Of a stretch of 12,522 nucleotides of DNA, positions 6,682 to 12,355 are shown in pieces; the stretch's first letter is position 1; each line of letters opens with the position of its first letter. The notes below the pieces were generated by a model, which was given only the letters and a program-made list of their open reading frames with translations, made no database searches and was not told the origin of the DNA. The DNA is from Acetobacteraceae bacterium (GTDB taxonomy: Bacteria > Pseudomonadota > Alphaproteobacteria > Acetobacterales > Acetobacteraceae): the NCBI GenBank assembly GCA_025356735.1, contig JANXRT010000027.1, forward strand, positions 1 to 12,522, given 5' to 3'. The translations under genes and the position numbers were made by a program.

Positions 6682-7287
6682 TCAGATGAAGACATCATAG
6701 CGTCTTGTATCGATCATAAAACGAAGCTGTTGTCCGCCGGACTGGAGGTTTGGCGCAGAGTCGGCGCGCAGATGATCGATGTAAGCGCTCATCAGCTTGG
6801 TTCGCAAAGGATCAAGCTTGATCGGGACGCTCGATTTTCCGGCAATCGAAAGCGTCAGCAAGCCATCCTGGGAACTGCCGGACATCGTGACGATCCCTGT
6901 GGCTTGTACCGCCTGATCGAGGACGGGCGGAACGGTTATCGCGAGATACAGGCTCAGTGCTATGGCCTGATCCAGCCCGATCGTGTCGCCGAACTCGAAG
7001 CCCTCAACCTCAAGCCTGTCAGCTTGGAGGCCGGCGATGTAGCAAAGGCTTGACAGGATCTCCCGAACCAATTCGCGGATTGGAATCTCGGTCATGTCGC
7101 CGGTGGCATAGACCTGCCTGTAGGCTATCGCCATGGCTTGCACGTGCTCCTCCATGAACCGGAGATCGTCACCGTGCTGGTTGTCGGACGGGAAACGTTT
7201 TTTCAAATTCATCAGGCTGATGATGATCTGAAAATTGTTCTGGATGCGGTGGTTCAGTTCTCGGAGAACACGGTTGGTCTGTATCAC
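6682..7287 (-). CDS. HisKA_2 protein with degenerate ATPase domain (PhyT-like phosphotransferase candidate)
   Basis: This 201-residue cytoplasmic protein begins almost at its HisKA_2 dimerisation/phosphoacceptor domain: VLRELNHRIQNNFQIIISLMNL, with phosphoacceptor His13. The helical hairpin continues to about residue 75 (FMEEHVQAMAIAYRQVY). The region where a HATPase domain should follow is present but degenerate. The N-box, normally like IVNELVTNALKHA, reads LYLAITVPPVLDQA. The D-box (DxGxG) reads IAGKSSVP. No G-rich lid is seen. It therefore probably cannot autophosphorylate but could relay phosphate through His13, as described for PhyT (formerly PhyP) of Sphingomonas melonis; unlike that membrane protein, no transmembrane segment is visible. 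The start is GTG at 7287, because an in-frame TGA lies 4 codons upstream. It is 103 nt downstream of ecfG, same strand, and is likely part of the stress-response operon. Confidence 0.82.
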   Translation of the reverse strand: MIQTNRVLRELNHRIQNNFQIIISLMNLKKRFPSDNQHGDDLRFMEEHVQAMAIAYRQVYATGDMTEIPIRELVREILSSLCYIAGLQADRLEVEGFEFGDTIGLDQAIALSLYLAITVPPVLDQAVQATGIVTMSGSSQDGLLTLSIAGKSSVPIKLDPLRTKLMSAYIDHLRADSAPNLQSGGQQLRFMIDTRRYDVFI

Positions 7288-7299
7288 CGGAAGCTCGAT

Positions 7300-7374
7300 T
7301 CAATGAGCCGAATGAACTACGGCGATCGACTTGCGGCCATTCTGGGCCCACGACAGCACTTGGCTGTCAATCAT
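7300..7374 (-). other. 24-codon ORF in frame with, and directly upstream of, the HisKA_2 gene
   Basis: An ATG at 7374-7372 opens a 24-codon frame (MIDSQVLSWAQNG..., ending VVHSAH) that stops at TGA 7302-7300. It is in the same frame as the HisKA_2 gene, which resumes after only IELP and the GTG start. The first half contains a dyad, GACAGC-ACTTG-GCTGTC at 7352-7368. It may be a short upstream ORF, a chance frame, or an original N-terminus cut off by a nonsense change. No strong ribosome binding site is seen before the ATG. Confidence 0.25.
7352..7368. repeat. Inverted repeat between ecfG and the HisKA_2 gene
   Basis: A perfect 6-bp stem GACAGC/GCTGTC with a 5-nt loop lies about 20 nt after the ecfG stop in the direction of transcription. 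No T-run follows on the minus strand, so it may attenuate or process the transcript rather than terminate it. Confidence 0.4.
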
Positions 7375-7390
7375 TGCCGCAGGCCGGACT

Positions 7391-8017
7391 CTAGGCGGAG
7401 TCGGAAGCAGCGGAACCAGAGCCTTGCCAGAACTGGTCGACCGCAGCGTCCCAGGTCGTGTCTGGGCCAACCCGCAACTGGCCGGGCGTGGTCAGCAACT
7501 CTGCCAGGCGCGTACGTGCCCGGTTGACCCGGCTCTTCATCGTCCCCACGGCGCACTGGCAGATGCGCGCAGCCTCCTCGTATGAAAGTCCGGAGGCCCC
7601 GACGAGGATAAGCGCCTCGCGATGATCATCGGCGAGCTTGTTCAAGGCATCCCGGAAATCGAGGAAAGCCATGTGGCCTTCCTGTGCCGGGTGGCTGGCG
7701 AGCTTGGCGGAATACTGGCCGTCGGTGTCAGCAACCTCGCGACGCCGCTTGCGGAACTCCGAATAGAATTCATTGCGTAGGATGGTATAGAGCCAGGCGG
7801 TCATGTTGGAACCAGGCTCGAACGACGCCAGATTGGCCCATGCCTTGACCAGCGTCTCCTGAACCAGATCGTCCGCACGATCGGACCGGCCGCAAAGCGA
7901 TATCGCGAATGCCCGAAGCTTTGGCACCGCGGCAAGCAGCGCCACTTTCGGATCAGGATGGCTACGGGCCGGCGATCTCGCCGTTTCCGTCGTATCTGGA
8001 CCTGTATCGGCTGCCAC
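7391..8017 (-). CDS. ecfG: RNA polymerase ECF sigma factor EcfG (general stress response)
   Basis: This 208-residue ECF sigma factor directs the alphaproteobacterial general stress response. Sigma-2 is at about residues 25-95: LRAFAISLCGRSDRADDLVQETLVKAWANL and MTAWLYTILRNEFYSEFRKRRRE, the -10 recognition part. Sigma-4 is at about 125-180: LADDHREALILVGASGLSYEEAARICQCAVGTMKSRVNRARTRL, the -35 helix-turn-helix. A ~30-residue C-terminal tail follows. EcfG-type sigma factors typically read promoters like GGAAC-N16/17-CGTT. Identity is strongly supported by the adjacent nepR and divergent phyR. The start is GTG at 8017, overlapping the nepR stop by 1 nt (TAGTG) with GGGTGG upstream, which implies translational coupling that would balance sigma and anti-sigma synthesis. 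There is no usable ATG before sigma-2. Confidence 0.95.
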   Translation of the reverse strand: MAADTGPDTTETARSPARSHPDPKVALLAAVPKLRAFAISLCGRSDRADDLVQETLVKAWANLASFEPGSNMTAWLYTILRNEFYSEFRKRRREVADTDGQYSAKLASHPAQEGHMAFLDFRDALNKLADDHREALILVGASGLSYEEAARICQCAVGTMKSRVNRARTRLAELLTTPGQLRVGPDTTWDAAVDQFWQGSGSAASDSA

Positions 8018-8277
8018 TATACGCCACCCTTTTTCCGATCCAGATCCCGCAGCAGCTTCAGAAAACGATACGGGACGGGTTCGTGCAAGACTTCATCGTA
8101 AACCGCCTGCAACTGACGGCCTATCTGGGATTGTATATCCAATGCCAGTGGCGGCGTCTGCGGCACCATCATCACACGTGAGTTAGAACCGGGAAAAGTG
8201 TTCGCCACGGCCGGTTCCACGATCGGGGTTTCGGTAACACCTGCTTCAACTGCCTTGTCAGGCTTCATGACATTCAT
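8017..8277 (-). CDS. nepR: NepR family anti-sigma factor
   Basis: NepR sequesters EcfG in unstressed cells and is itself captured by phosphorylated PhyR. The C-terminal ~45 residues hold the family signature: LDIQSQIGRQLQAVYDEVLHEPVPYRFLKLLRDLD, two amphipathic helices around the conserved EPVP turn. The start is uncertain. The open frame extends up to ATG 8364 (115 residues), but a GGAAC-type promoter element lies inside that extension (8332-8357), and NepR proteins are usually short. I place the start at ATG 8277 (86 residues); 8268, 8310 or 8322 are alternatives, and none has a good Shine-Dalgarno sequence. The N-terminal part is low-complexity and probably disordered. The gene is followed by ecfG with overlapping stop/start. 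Confidence 0.85.
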   Translation of the reverse strand: MNVMKPDKAVEAGVTETPIVEPAVANTFPGSNSRVMMVPQTPPLALDIQSQIGRQLQAVYDEVLHEPVPYRFLKLLRDLDRKKGGV

Positions 8278-8331
8278 CTGTCGTTGTGCAACAATGTTGA
8301 GACCGGTCATTACATTGGTCATTCCAGGTTG

Positions 8332-8357
8332 AAGGGCGCTACAGGCGGATAGGTTCC
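8332..8357 (-). promoter_or_regulatory. Candidate EcfG-type promoter for nepR-ecfG
   Basis: On the minus strand GGAAC (8357-8353) is followed after 17 nt by CCTT (8335-8332), one base from the EcfG -10 consensus CGTT. It would place the transcript start near 8325, upstream of the chosen nepR start, and give the autoregulation known for this system. It is a single partial match, so only moderately supported. Confidence 0.4.
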
Positions 8358-8434
8358 GAAGCATCAGAAGATGAAATTCTCGCTAGTTTTTCAATTCAAA
8401 GCAAGAACCTGCCCGACGAACCTGGATAGCGGCG

Positions 8435-8561
8435 GTTCGGCCGGCGAACAGATGCCGCGGGCGAGTTCTGGCGAAACGTTGTTTTGATCTGCCCGCATCA
8501 ACCGGATAGTTGTCGTTCCTCGCGAGGCCTTGCGCAAACCGGCAGTATCGCATACCGCCGG
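8435..8561. promoter_or_regulatory. nepR-phyR divergent intergenic region with three dyads
   Basis: The ~306 nt between the chosen nepR start and phyR hold no gene I can support. Three dyads are visible. The first is GTTCG-GCCGG-CGAAC (8435-8449). The second is the 10-bp palindrome CCTCGCGAGG (8518-8527). The third is CCGGCAGTAT-CGC-ATACCGCCGG (8539-8561), 9 of 10 pairs, ending 10 nt before the phyR ribosome binding site. No GGAAC-type element faces phyR. The dyads are candidate operators or 5'-leader hairpins; the binding factor is unknown. Confidence 0.4.
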
Positions 8562-8583
8562 CATCACGTCTGGAGTGTCATTC

Positions 8584-9396
8584 ATGTCCCTGTCGTCCGC
8601 CATCGGCCCACAGCTGCCGTATCTTCGCCGCTTTGCCCGTGCCCTGACGGGCAATCAGGCGAGTGGCGACGCCTACGCCGTGGCGACCCTGGAGGCATTG
8701 ATCGAACAGGATGGCCTCGACGGCAACGAGGCCGACGCTCGGCAGATGCTGTTCAAGCTGTTCCTCAAGATTTGGGGTTCGGTATCGTTGAACCAGGCTG
8801 CCGACGATGACACGCCAATGTCGATCATCGGCGCCGCCGACCGCTCGCTTGAAGCAATCACACCGATGCCCAGGGTGGTTTTCCTGCTGCGAACCGTCGA
8901 AGGATTCACCAACGAGGCCATCGCCGACATGCTCGACGAGCCGGTGTTCGAGATCGAGATGCTGATCGATAAGGCCGGACGCGAGATCGCGGCACAGCTG
9001 ACCACCGACGTGCTCATCATCGAGGACGAGCCGATCATCGCCATGGACCTGGAGACGATCGTCCAAGACCTTGGCCACAAGGTACTGGACGTGGCCCGGA
9101 CCCATCAGGAGGCGGTGCGGGCAATCCTGGAGCACTCCCCCGGGCTGGTGCTGGCGGACATCCACCTGGCCGACGGCAGCTCGGGCCTCGACGCCGTCAA
9201 CGAGATACTGACGCGATGCGACGTTCCCGTGATCTTCATAACCGCCTACCCCGAGCGGCTGCTGACGGGAGAGCGGCCTGAGCCCGCATTCCTGATCACC
9301 AAGCCGTTTCGCACCGAGACGGTGAAGGCGATCATCAGCCAGGCGCTGTTTTTCGATCGCCGGGCGTCCCTGACCTCTCAATCCACTGCTCATTAA
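8584..9396 (+). CDS. phyR: Response regulator / anti-anti-sigma factor PhyR
   Basis: This 270-residue protein is the switch of the general stress response. The N-terminal sigma-like domain (~1-140) mimics EcfG: LPYLRRFARALTGNQASGDAYAVATLEAL, then MPRVVFLLRTVEGFTNEAIADMLDEP. The C-terminal receiver domain (~143-265) has the acidic pair in VLIIEDEP, the phosphoacceptor Asp192 in VLADIHLADG, Thr in FITAYPERLL and the conserved Lys in LITKPF. When phosphorylated it binds NepR and frees EcfG. Length is typical. ATG 8584 is chosen because GGAG lies ~9 nt upstream and the family's N-terminus (MSLSSAIGPQLPYLRRF) starts there; an in-frame ATG at 8530 would add 18 atypical residues. It is divergent from nepR-ecfG. 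Three tandem repeats cover its stop codon. Confidence 0.96.
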   Translation: MSLSSAIGPQLPYLRRFARALTGNQASGDAYAVATLEALIEQDGLDGNEADARQMLFKLFLKIWGSVSLNQAADDDTPMSIIGAADRSLEAITPMPRVVFLLRTVEGFTNEAIADMLDEPVFEIEMLIDKAGREIAAQLTTDVLIIEDEPIIAMDLETIVQDLGHKVLDVARTHQEAVRAILEHSPGLVLADIHLADGSSGLDAVNEILTRCDVPVIFITAYPERLLTGERPEPAFLITKPFRTETVKAIISQALFFDRRASLTSQSTAH

Positions 9397-9438
9397 GGGG
9401 CTACCGCCCATTAAGCGGGCCACTGCCCATTAAGGCAG
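9383..9438. repeat. Three tandem ~19-nt hairpin repeats across the phyR stop codon
   Basis: Three back-to-back copies (9383-9400, 9401-9419, 9420-9438) share the core C-CATTAAG. Each can fold as a small hairpin with the ATTAA in the loop: GCTC/GGGC with one G-U pair, GCCC/GGGC, and CTGCC/GGCAG. The TAA of copy 1 is the phyR stop. The stem bases change in a compensating way while the loop is kept, suggesting RNA structure. No T-run follows, so it is not an ordinary terminator. Confidence 0.6.
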
Positions 9439-9456
9439 CCGGTAATCTGACAACCC

Positions 9457-9481
9457 GGAACGAAACGCAGGTGTGCGCATT
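9457..9481 (+). promoter_or_regulatory. Candidate EcfG-dependent promoter of csbD-DUF883
   Basis: GGAAC (9457-9461), 16 nt, CATT (9478-9481) differs in one base from the EcfG consensus GGAAC-N16/17-CGTT. It is on the coding strand of the two stress-type genes downstream and next to the sigma factor's own locus. It predicts a transcript start near 9488 and a leader of about 130 nt. Confidence 0.5.
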
Positions 9482-9499
9482 CGCAATGATACCGATGAT

Positions 9500-9602
9500 G
9501 GCAGCGGGGTTCCAGTCGGTTTGGCATCTGCCGCTGTTACTCGGCGCCAGCCTTATTGAATGCTGGCAACCAGCACGCAACACCAGGCATCGCTGATGCC
9601 TG
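9500..9602 (+). promoter_or_regulatory. Structured leader of csbD with hairpins
   Basis: The leader contains three potential hairpins. The first pairs GGCAG/CTGCC or CAGCGG/CCGCTG (9500-9536). The second is GCCAGC-10 nt-GCTGGC (9546-9567). The third is a perfect 8-bp stem with a 3-nt loop, CAGGCATC-GCT-GATGCCTG (9584-9602), only 4 nt before the AGGAG ribosome binding site (9607-9611). The last is strong enough to influence ribosome access or mRNA stability. Confidence 0.45.
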
Positions 9603-9618
9603 CTACAGGAGTCGTGGA

Positions 9619-9789
9619 ATGGACAAGGATCGGGTCGCGGGCGCTGCCAAGCAGGTTAAGGGCGCACTGAAGGAAGGCATGGGCAAGCTGACAGGCGATA
9701 CCAAGCTCAAGGCCGAGGGCAAGGCGGACAAGGTTGTCGGCAAGGCTCAGAACGCCGTCGGCGGTGCCAAGGACGCCGTTCGAAAATAG
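9619..9789 (+). CDS. CsbD family stress protein
   Basis: This 56-residue, lysine- and alanine-rich, highly soluble protein belongs to the CsbD/YjbJ family. It opens MDKDRVAGAAKQVKGALKEG, followed by GKLTGDTKLKAEGKADKVVGKAQNAVGGAKDAVRK, with the repeated AxGKAxK pattern of the family. Members are strongly induced by general stress in many bacteria, but the molecular function is not established. ATG 9619 is preferred over 9556 because AGGAG lies 7 nt upstream (9607-9611) and the family's MDKDRVxGxxKQxKG start is exact. It is followed after 27 nt by the DUF883 gene, so a two-gene unit is likely. An EcfG-type promoter candidate lies ~140 nt upstream. Confidence 0.92.
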   Translation: MDKDRVAGAAKQVKGALKEGMGKLTGDTKLKAEGKADKVVGKAQNAVGGAKDAVRK

Positions 9790-9816
9790 CTTCCACTTCT
9801 GATGAAAGGCCAAGCC

Positions 9817-10134
9817 ATGTCCTACTCCAGCAGCACCGAGCGTCAGCTCAACGAGGCGACCGGCGCCGCCAGGTCGGCGTATGATACCGCGGCCGCTACC
9901 GCGAGCGATCTCGGCCAACAGGCCGTCAAGGCGGCATCCAATGCCGGTGCGACGATGCGCGATGCCGCTGGCCGGGCGAGCGAGGTTGCGACCGACGTCG
10001 GCGATCGGGTTTACAAGCGCGGCATGCAGGCCAGCGAACAGGTTTCTCGCCATGTCGAGTCCCAGCCGCTATCTTCGTTGCTGGTGGCGGCATCGGCGGG
10101 ATTCATCGTCGGATTGCTAATGGCTCGCCGCTGA
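9817..10134 (+). CDS. DUF883/ElaB-YqjD-like membrane-anchored protein
   Basis: This 105-residue protein has a long, alanine-rich amphipathic helical region (about residues 10-78, with DLGQQAVKAASNAGATMRDAAGRAS) and one C-terminal transmembrane segment, SSLLVAASAGFIVGLLMARR. That is the layout of the ElaB/YqjD/DUF883 family. E. coli relatives are stationary-phase inner-membrane proteins that associate with ribosomes; whether this one does is inference. ATG 9817 is chosen over the in-frame 9802 because GAAAGG precedes it by ~7 nt, whereas 9802 has no ribosome binding site. It lies just behind csbD and probably shares its stress promoter. Confidence 0.85.
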   Translation: MSYSSSTERQLNEATGAARSAYDTAAATASDLGQQAVKAASNAGATMRDAAGRASEVATDVGDRVYKRGMQASEQVSRHVESQPLSSLLVAASAGFIVGLLMARR

Positions 10135-10150
10135 CCCACGGGATCGCCAG

Positions 10151-10190
10151 GACCGCGGAACCTCGGCCGTCAACGCGAGGTTCCGCGGTC
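10151..10190. repeat. Perfect 15-bp inverted repeat between the DUF883 gene and pgm
   Basis: GACCGCGGAACCTCG (10151-10165) and its exact reverse complement (10176-10190) enclose a 10-nt loop. It begins 16 nt after the DUF883 stop and could end the csbD unit, but no T-run follows. Because the arms contain GGAACC/GGTTCC, it also reads GGAAC-N17-GGTT on both strands, resembling an EcfG promoter with one mismatch; this may be coincidental. Confidence 0.65.
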
Positions 10191-10210
10191 ATGGAGAGCA
10201 CGGCGCCCGA

Positions 10211-11872
10211 ATGAGCACCCATGTGCATCCGGGCGCCGGCCACCCGGTCGAGCCCAACGATCTGGTGGACATTCCCCGGCTGATCACCGCCTACTTCACG
10301 GGTAGGCCAGATGCTTCGGTCTCCGCCCAACGTGTCGCCTTCGGCACCTCGGGTCATCGTGGTTCGGCCTTTTCCAATTCATTCAACGAAGACCACGTTC
10401 TGGCTATTGCCCAGACGATCTGTCGTTTTCGGAAGTCACAGGGGATAGACGGCCCGCTGTTCCTCGGGCGCGACACCCACGCTTTGTCCGATCCGGCGTT
10501 CGTCACCGTGATCGAGGTGCTGGCCGCCAACGACGTCGATGTTCGAGTCGATGCGCAGGACCGCCCGACCCCGACGCCGGCGATCTCACACGCCATATTG
10601 GCCCATAACAGGGGCCGGACCGCTGGCCTCGCGGATGGCATCGTGCTCACGCCTTCGCACAACCCGCCGGCCGATGGTGGGCTGAAGTATAATCCGCCGA
10701 GCGGCGGCCCGGCAGGTGCGGACGCGACCCGATGGATCGAGCAGGCCGCCAACAGGCTGCTGGAACAGGGTCTCGCGGGCGTGCACCGCATCCCCTACGC
10801 CGAGGCGCGAAAATCGTCCTTCCTTCAGCTGCACGACTATGTCGAACATTATGTCGCCGACTTCGCGACCGTCATCGACATGGAGGCAATTCGAAGTTCG
10901 GGCGTGGCGATCGGCATCGATCCGCTCGGCGGGTCGAGCCTGCCGTTCTGGCAGTCGATCATCGAGCGCTACGGCATCAAGGCACAGATCGTCAGCGACC
11001 GGATCGATCCGACCTTCGGCTTCATGACCGCAGACTGGGATGGCAAGATCCGGATGGACTGCTCCTCGCCCTATGCCATGGCGCGGTTGATCGGAATGCG
11101 GGATCGCTTCGATGTCGCCTTCGCCAACGATCCCGACGCCGATCGCCACGGCATCGTTTGCCGATCCGCGGGCCTGATGAACCCGAACCATTTCCTGACC
11201 GCGGCAATCGACTACCTGTTCACGCACCGGCCGGACTGGCCGGCGAGCGCCGGGGTCGGCAAGACCCTCGTGTCGAGCGCCAGCATCGATCGGGTCGCGG
11301 CCCGTCTCGGGCGAAGGCTGTTCGAGGTTCCGGTCGGCTTCAAATGGTTCGTGGACGGGCTGCTCGACGGATCGCTCGGCTTTGTCGGGGAAGAGAGCGC
11401 CGGCGCCAGCTTCCTCCGGCGCGACGGCTCGGTGTGGACCACCGACAAGGATGGGCTGATCCTCGGGTTGCTCGCCGCCGAGATGACCGCGCGCACCGGC
11501 CGCGATCCGGGCGAGCTTTATCGGCGCGTGATCCAGGATTTGGGCATCAACGAAGGCGCGCCGTATTACGAGCGCATCGATGCGCCGGCGACGGCGCTGC
11601 AGAAGCGGACATTGGCCACGCTGTCGTCGGACCAGGTCGATGCCGGGAAGCTGGCGGGCAGCGCCGTTGAAGCGATCCTGACCACGGCGCCCGGCAACGG
11701 CGAGACGCTCGGCGGGATCAAGGTGGTCGCAGCCGATGGCTGGTTCGCCGCCCGCCCGTCCGGCACCGAGGATGTCTATAAGATCTATGCGGAGAGTTTC
11801 CGCAGCGAAGCGCATCTTCGCGCCATCCAGGACGAGGCGCGCCAGGTGGTGGAGCGCAGCCTGGGCAAGTAG
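10211..11872 (+). CDS. pgm: Phosphoglucomutase (alpha-D-glucose specific)
   Basis: This 553-residue cytoplasmic enzyme interconverts glucose 1-phosphate and glucose 6-phosphate, feeding glycogen, trehalose and surface-polysaccharide synthesis. It matches the E. coli Pgm type in length and order: FGTSGHRGSAFSNSFNEDHVLAI near the N-terminus; the active-site phosphoserine loop TPSHNPP (Ser149); the metal loop DPDADRHG (Asp307, 309, 311); the sugar-binding stretch VGFKWFVDGLLDGSLGFVGEESAGASFL; and the phosphate-binding loop ARPSGTED near the C-terminus. The ATG at 10211 has GGAG about 14 nt upstream, which is long, but no better in-frame start exists. It follows the DUF883 gene by 76 nt containing the inverted repeat. 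It converges on the RidA-family gene with a 10-nt gap. A large antisense frame inside it is a GC artefact. Confidence 0.95.
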   Translation: MSTHVHPGAGHPVEPNDLVDIPRLITAYFTGRPDASVSAQRVAFGTSGHRGSAFSNSFNEDHVLAIAQTICRFRKSQGIDGPLFLGRDTHALSDPAFVTVIEVLAANDVDVRVDAQDRPTPTPAISHAILAHNRGRTAGLADGIVLTPSHNPPADGGLKYNPPSGGPAGADATRWIEQAANRLLEQGLAGVHRIPYAEARKSSFLQLHDYVEHYVADFATVIDMEAIRSSGVAIGIDPLGGSSLPFWQSIIERYGIKAQIVSDRIDPTFGFMTADWDGKIRMDCSSPYAMARLIGMRDRFDVAFANDPDADRHGIVCRSAGLMNPNHFLTAAIDYLFTHRPDWPASAGVGKTLVSSASIDRVAARLGRRLFEVPVGFKWFVDGLLDGSLGFVGEESAGASFLRRDGSVWTTDKDGLILGLLAAEMTARTGRDPGELYRRVIQDLGINEGAPYYERIDAPATALQKRTLATLSSDQVDAGKLAGSAVEAILTTAPGNGETLGGIKVVAADGWFAARPSGTEDVYKIYAESFRSEAHLRAIQDEARQVVERSLGK

Positions 11873-11882
11873 CTGGGATCGT

Positions 11883-12347
11883 TCAGTCGATCTCGAACAT
11901 GCCCTCGACCTCCACCGTGGCATTGCCGGGAAGCGAGGGCACGCCGATGGTGCTGCGAGCATGGCGGCCGGCGTCGCCGAACACCGCGACAGCCAGGTCG
12001 GAGGCGCCGTTCATGACCTGGGCATGGGCCGTGAAGTCCGTGGGTGCCGCGATGAAGCCGCCCAGCCGGACCACGCGGCGAACGCGATCAAGGCTGAAGC
12101 AGGCGGCCTTCAGTTGCGCCAGCACGTTGATGAAGCACAGCCGGGCGGCATCCTGGCCGTCCTGGATCGACATGCCCTGGCTGATCTTGCCGGTATGGAC
12201 GATGCGGCCATCGACCACCGGTATCTGGCCGGAGACCACCACCAGCTTGCCGGTGACGACGAAGGGCACGTAGTTGGCAAGCGGCGTCGCCGGCACCGGC
12301 AGGGTGATGCCGAGTTCGGCCAGGCGAGTTTCAATCTTTCCGGCCAT
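11883..12347 (-). CDS. RidA family (YjgF/YER057c/UK114) protein
   Basis: This 154-residue protein is of the RidA/Rid superfamily, trimeric enzymes that hydrolyse reactive enamine/imine intermediates. It shows ANYVPFVVTGKLVVVSGQIPVVDGRIVHTGKIS near the N-terminus, LCFINVLAQLKAACFSLDRVRRVVRLGGFI in the middle, and the C-terminal pocket segment ARSTIGVPSLPGNATVEVEGMFEID. The conserved arginine (ARST) and glutamate (VEVEG), corresponding to the substrate-binding positions of RidA, are present, so activity is plausible. At ~154 residues it is longer than archetypal RidA (~128) and belongs to a longer subgroup. The start at ATG 12347 lies 8 nt after the stop of the upstream gene, suggesting co-transcription and coupling; the ribosome binding site is weak. 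Confidence 0.9.
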   Translation of the reverse strand: MAGKIETRLAELGITLPVPATPLANYVPFVVTGKLVVVSGQIPVVDGRIVHTGKISQGMSIQDGQDAARLCFINVLAQLKAACFSLDRVRRVVRLGGFIAAPTDFTAHAQVMNGASDLAVAVFGDAGRHARSTIGVPSLPGNATVEVEGMFEID

Positions 12348-12355
12348 GCTGTCGC

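Noticed and set aside
8515..8519. GTTCC (GGAAC on the minus strand) upstream of nepR
   Set aside because: No -10-like element lies at the right spacing on the minus strand.
8365..8583. Searched for an EcfG-type promoter facing phyR
   Set aside because: Only GAAC-containing variants (AGAAC, CGAAC) occur, with no CGTT-like element at 16-17 nt, so no call was made.
8578..9423. 281-codon minus-strand frame opposite phyR
   Set aside because: phyR has full domain signatures on the plus strand; the antisense translation shows no family motif.
9383..9438. Tandem repeats as a CRISPR array
   Set aside because: The units are contiguous ~19-nt hairpins without unique spacers, and no cas gene is nearby.
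9553..10053. 166-codon minus-strand frame across csbD and the DUF883 gene
   Set aside because: Both plus-strand genes are recognised families with good ribosome binding sites.
10586..11962. 458-codon open frame on the minus strand across pgm
   Set aside because: It is antisense to a complete, clearly recognised phosphoglucomutase, has no recognisable motifs, and is arginine/alanine-rich as expected for GC-rich antisense frames.
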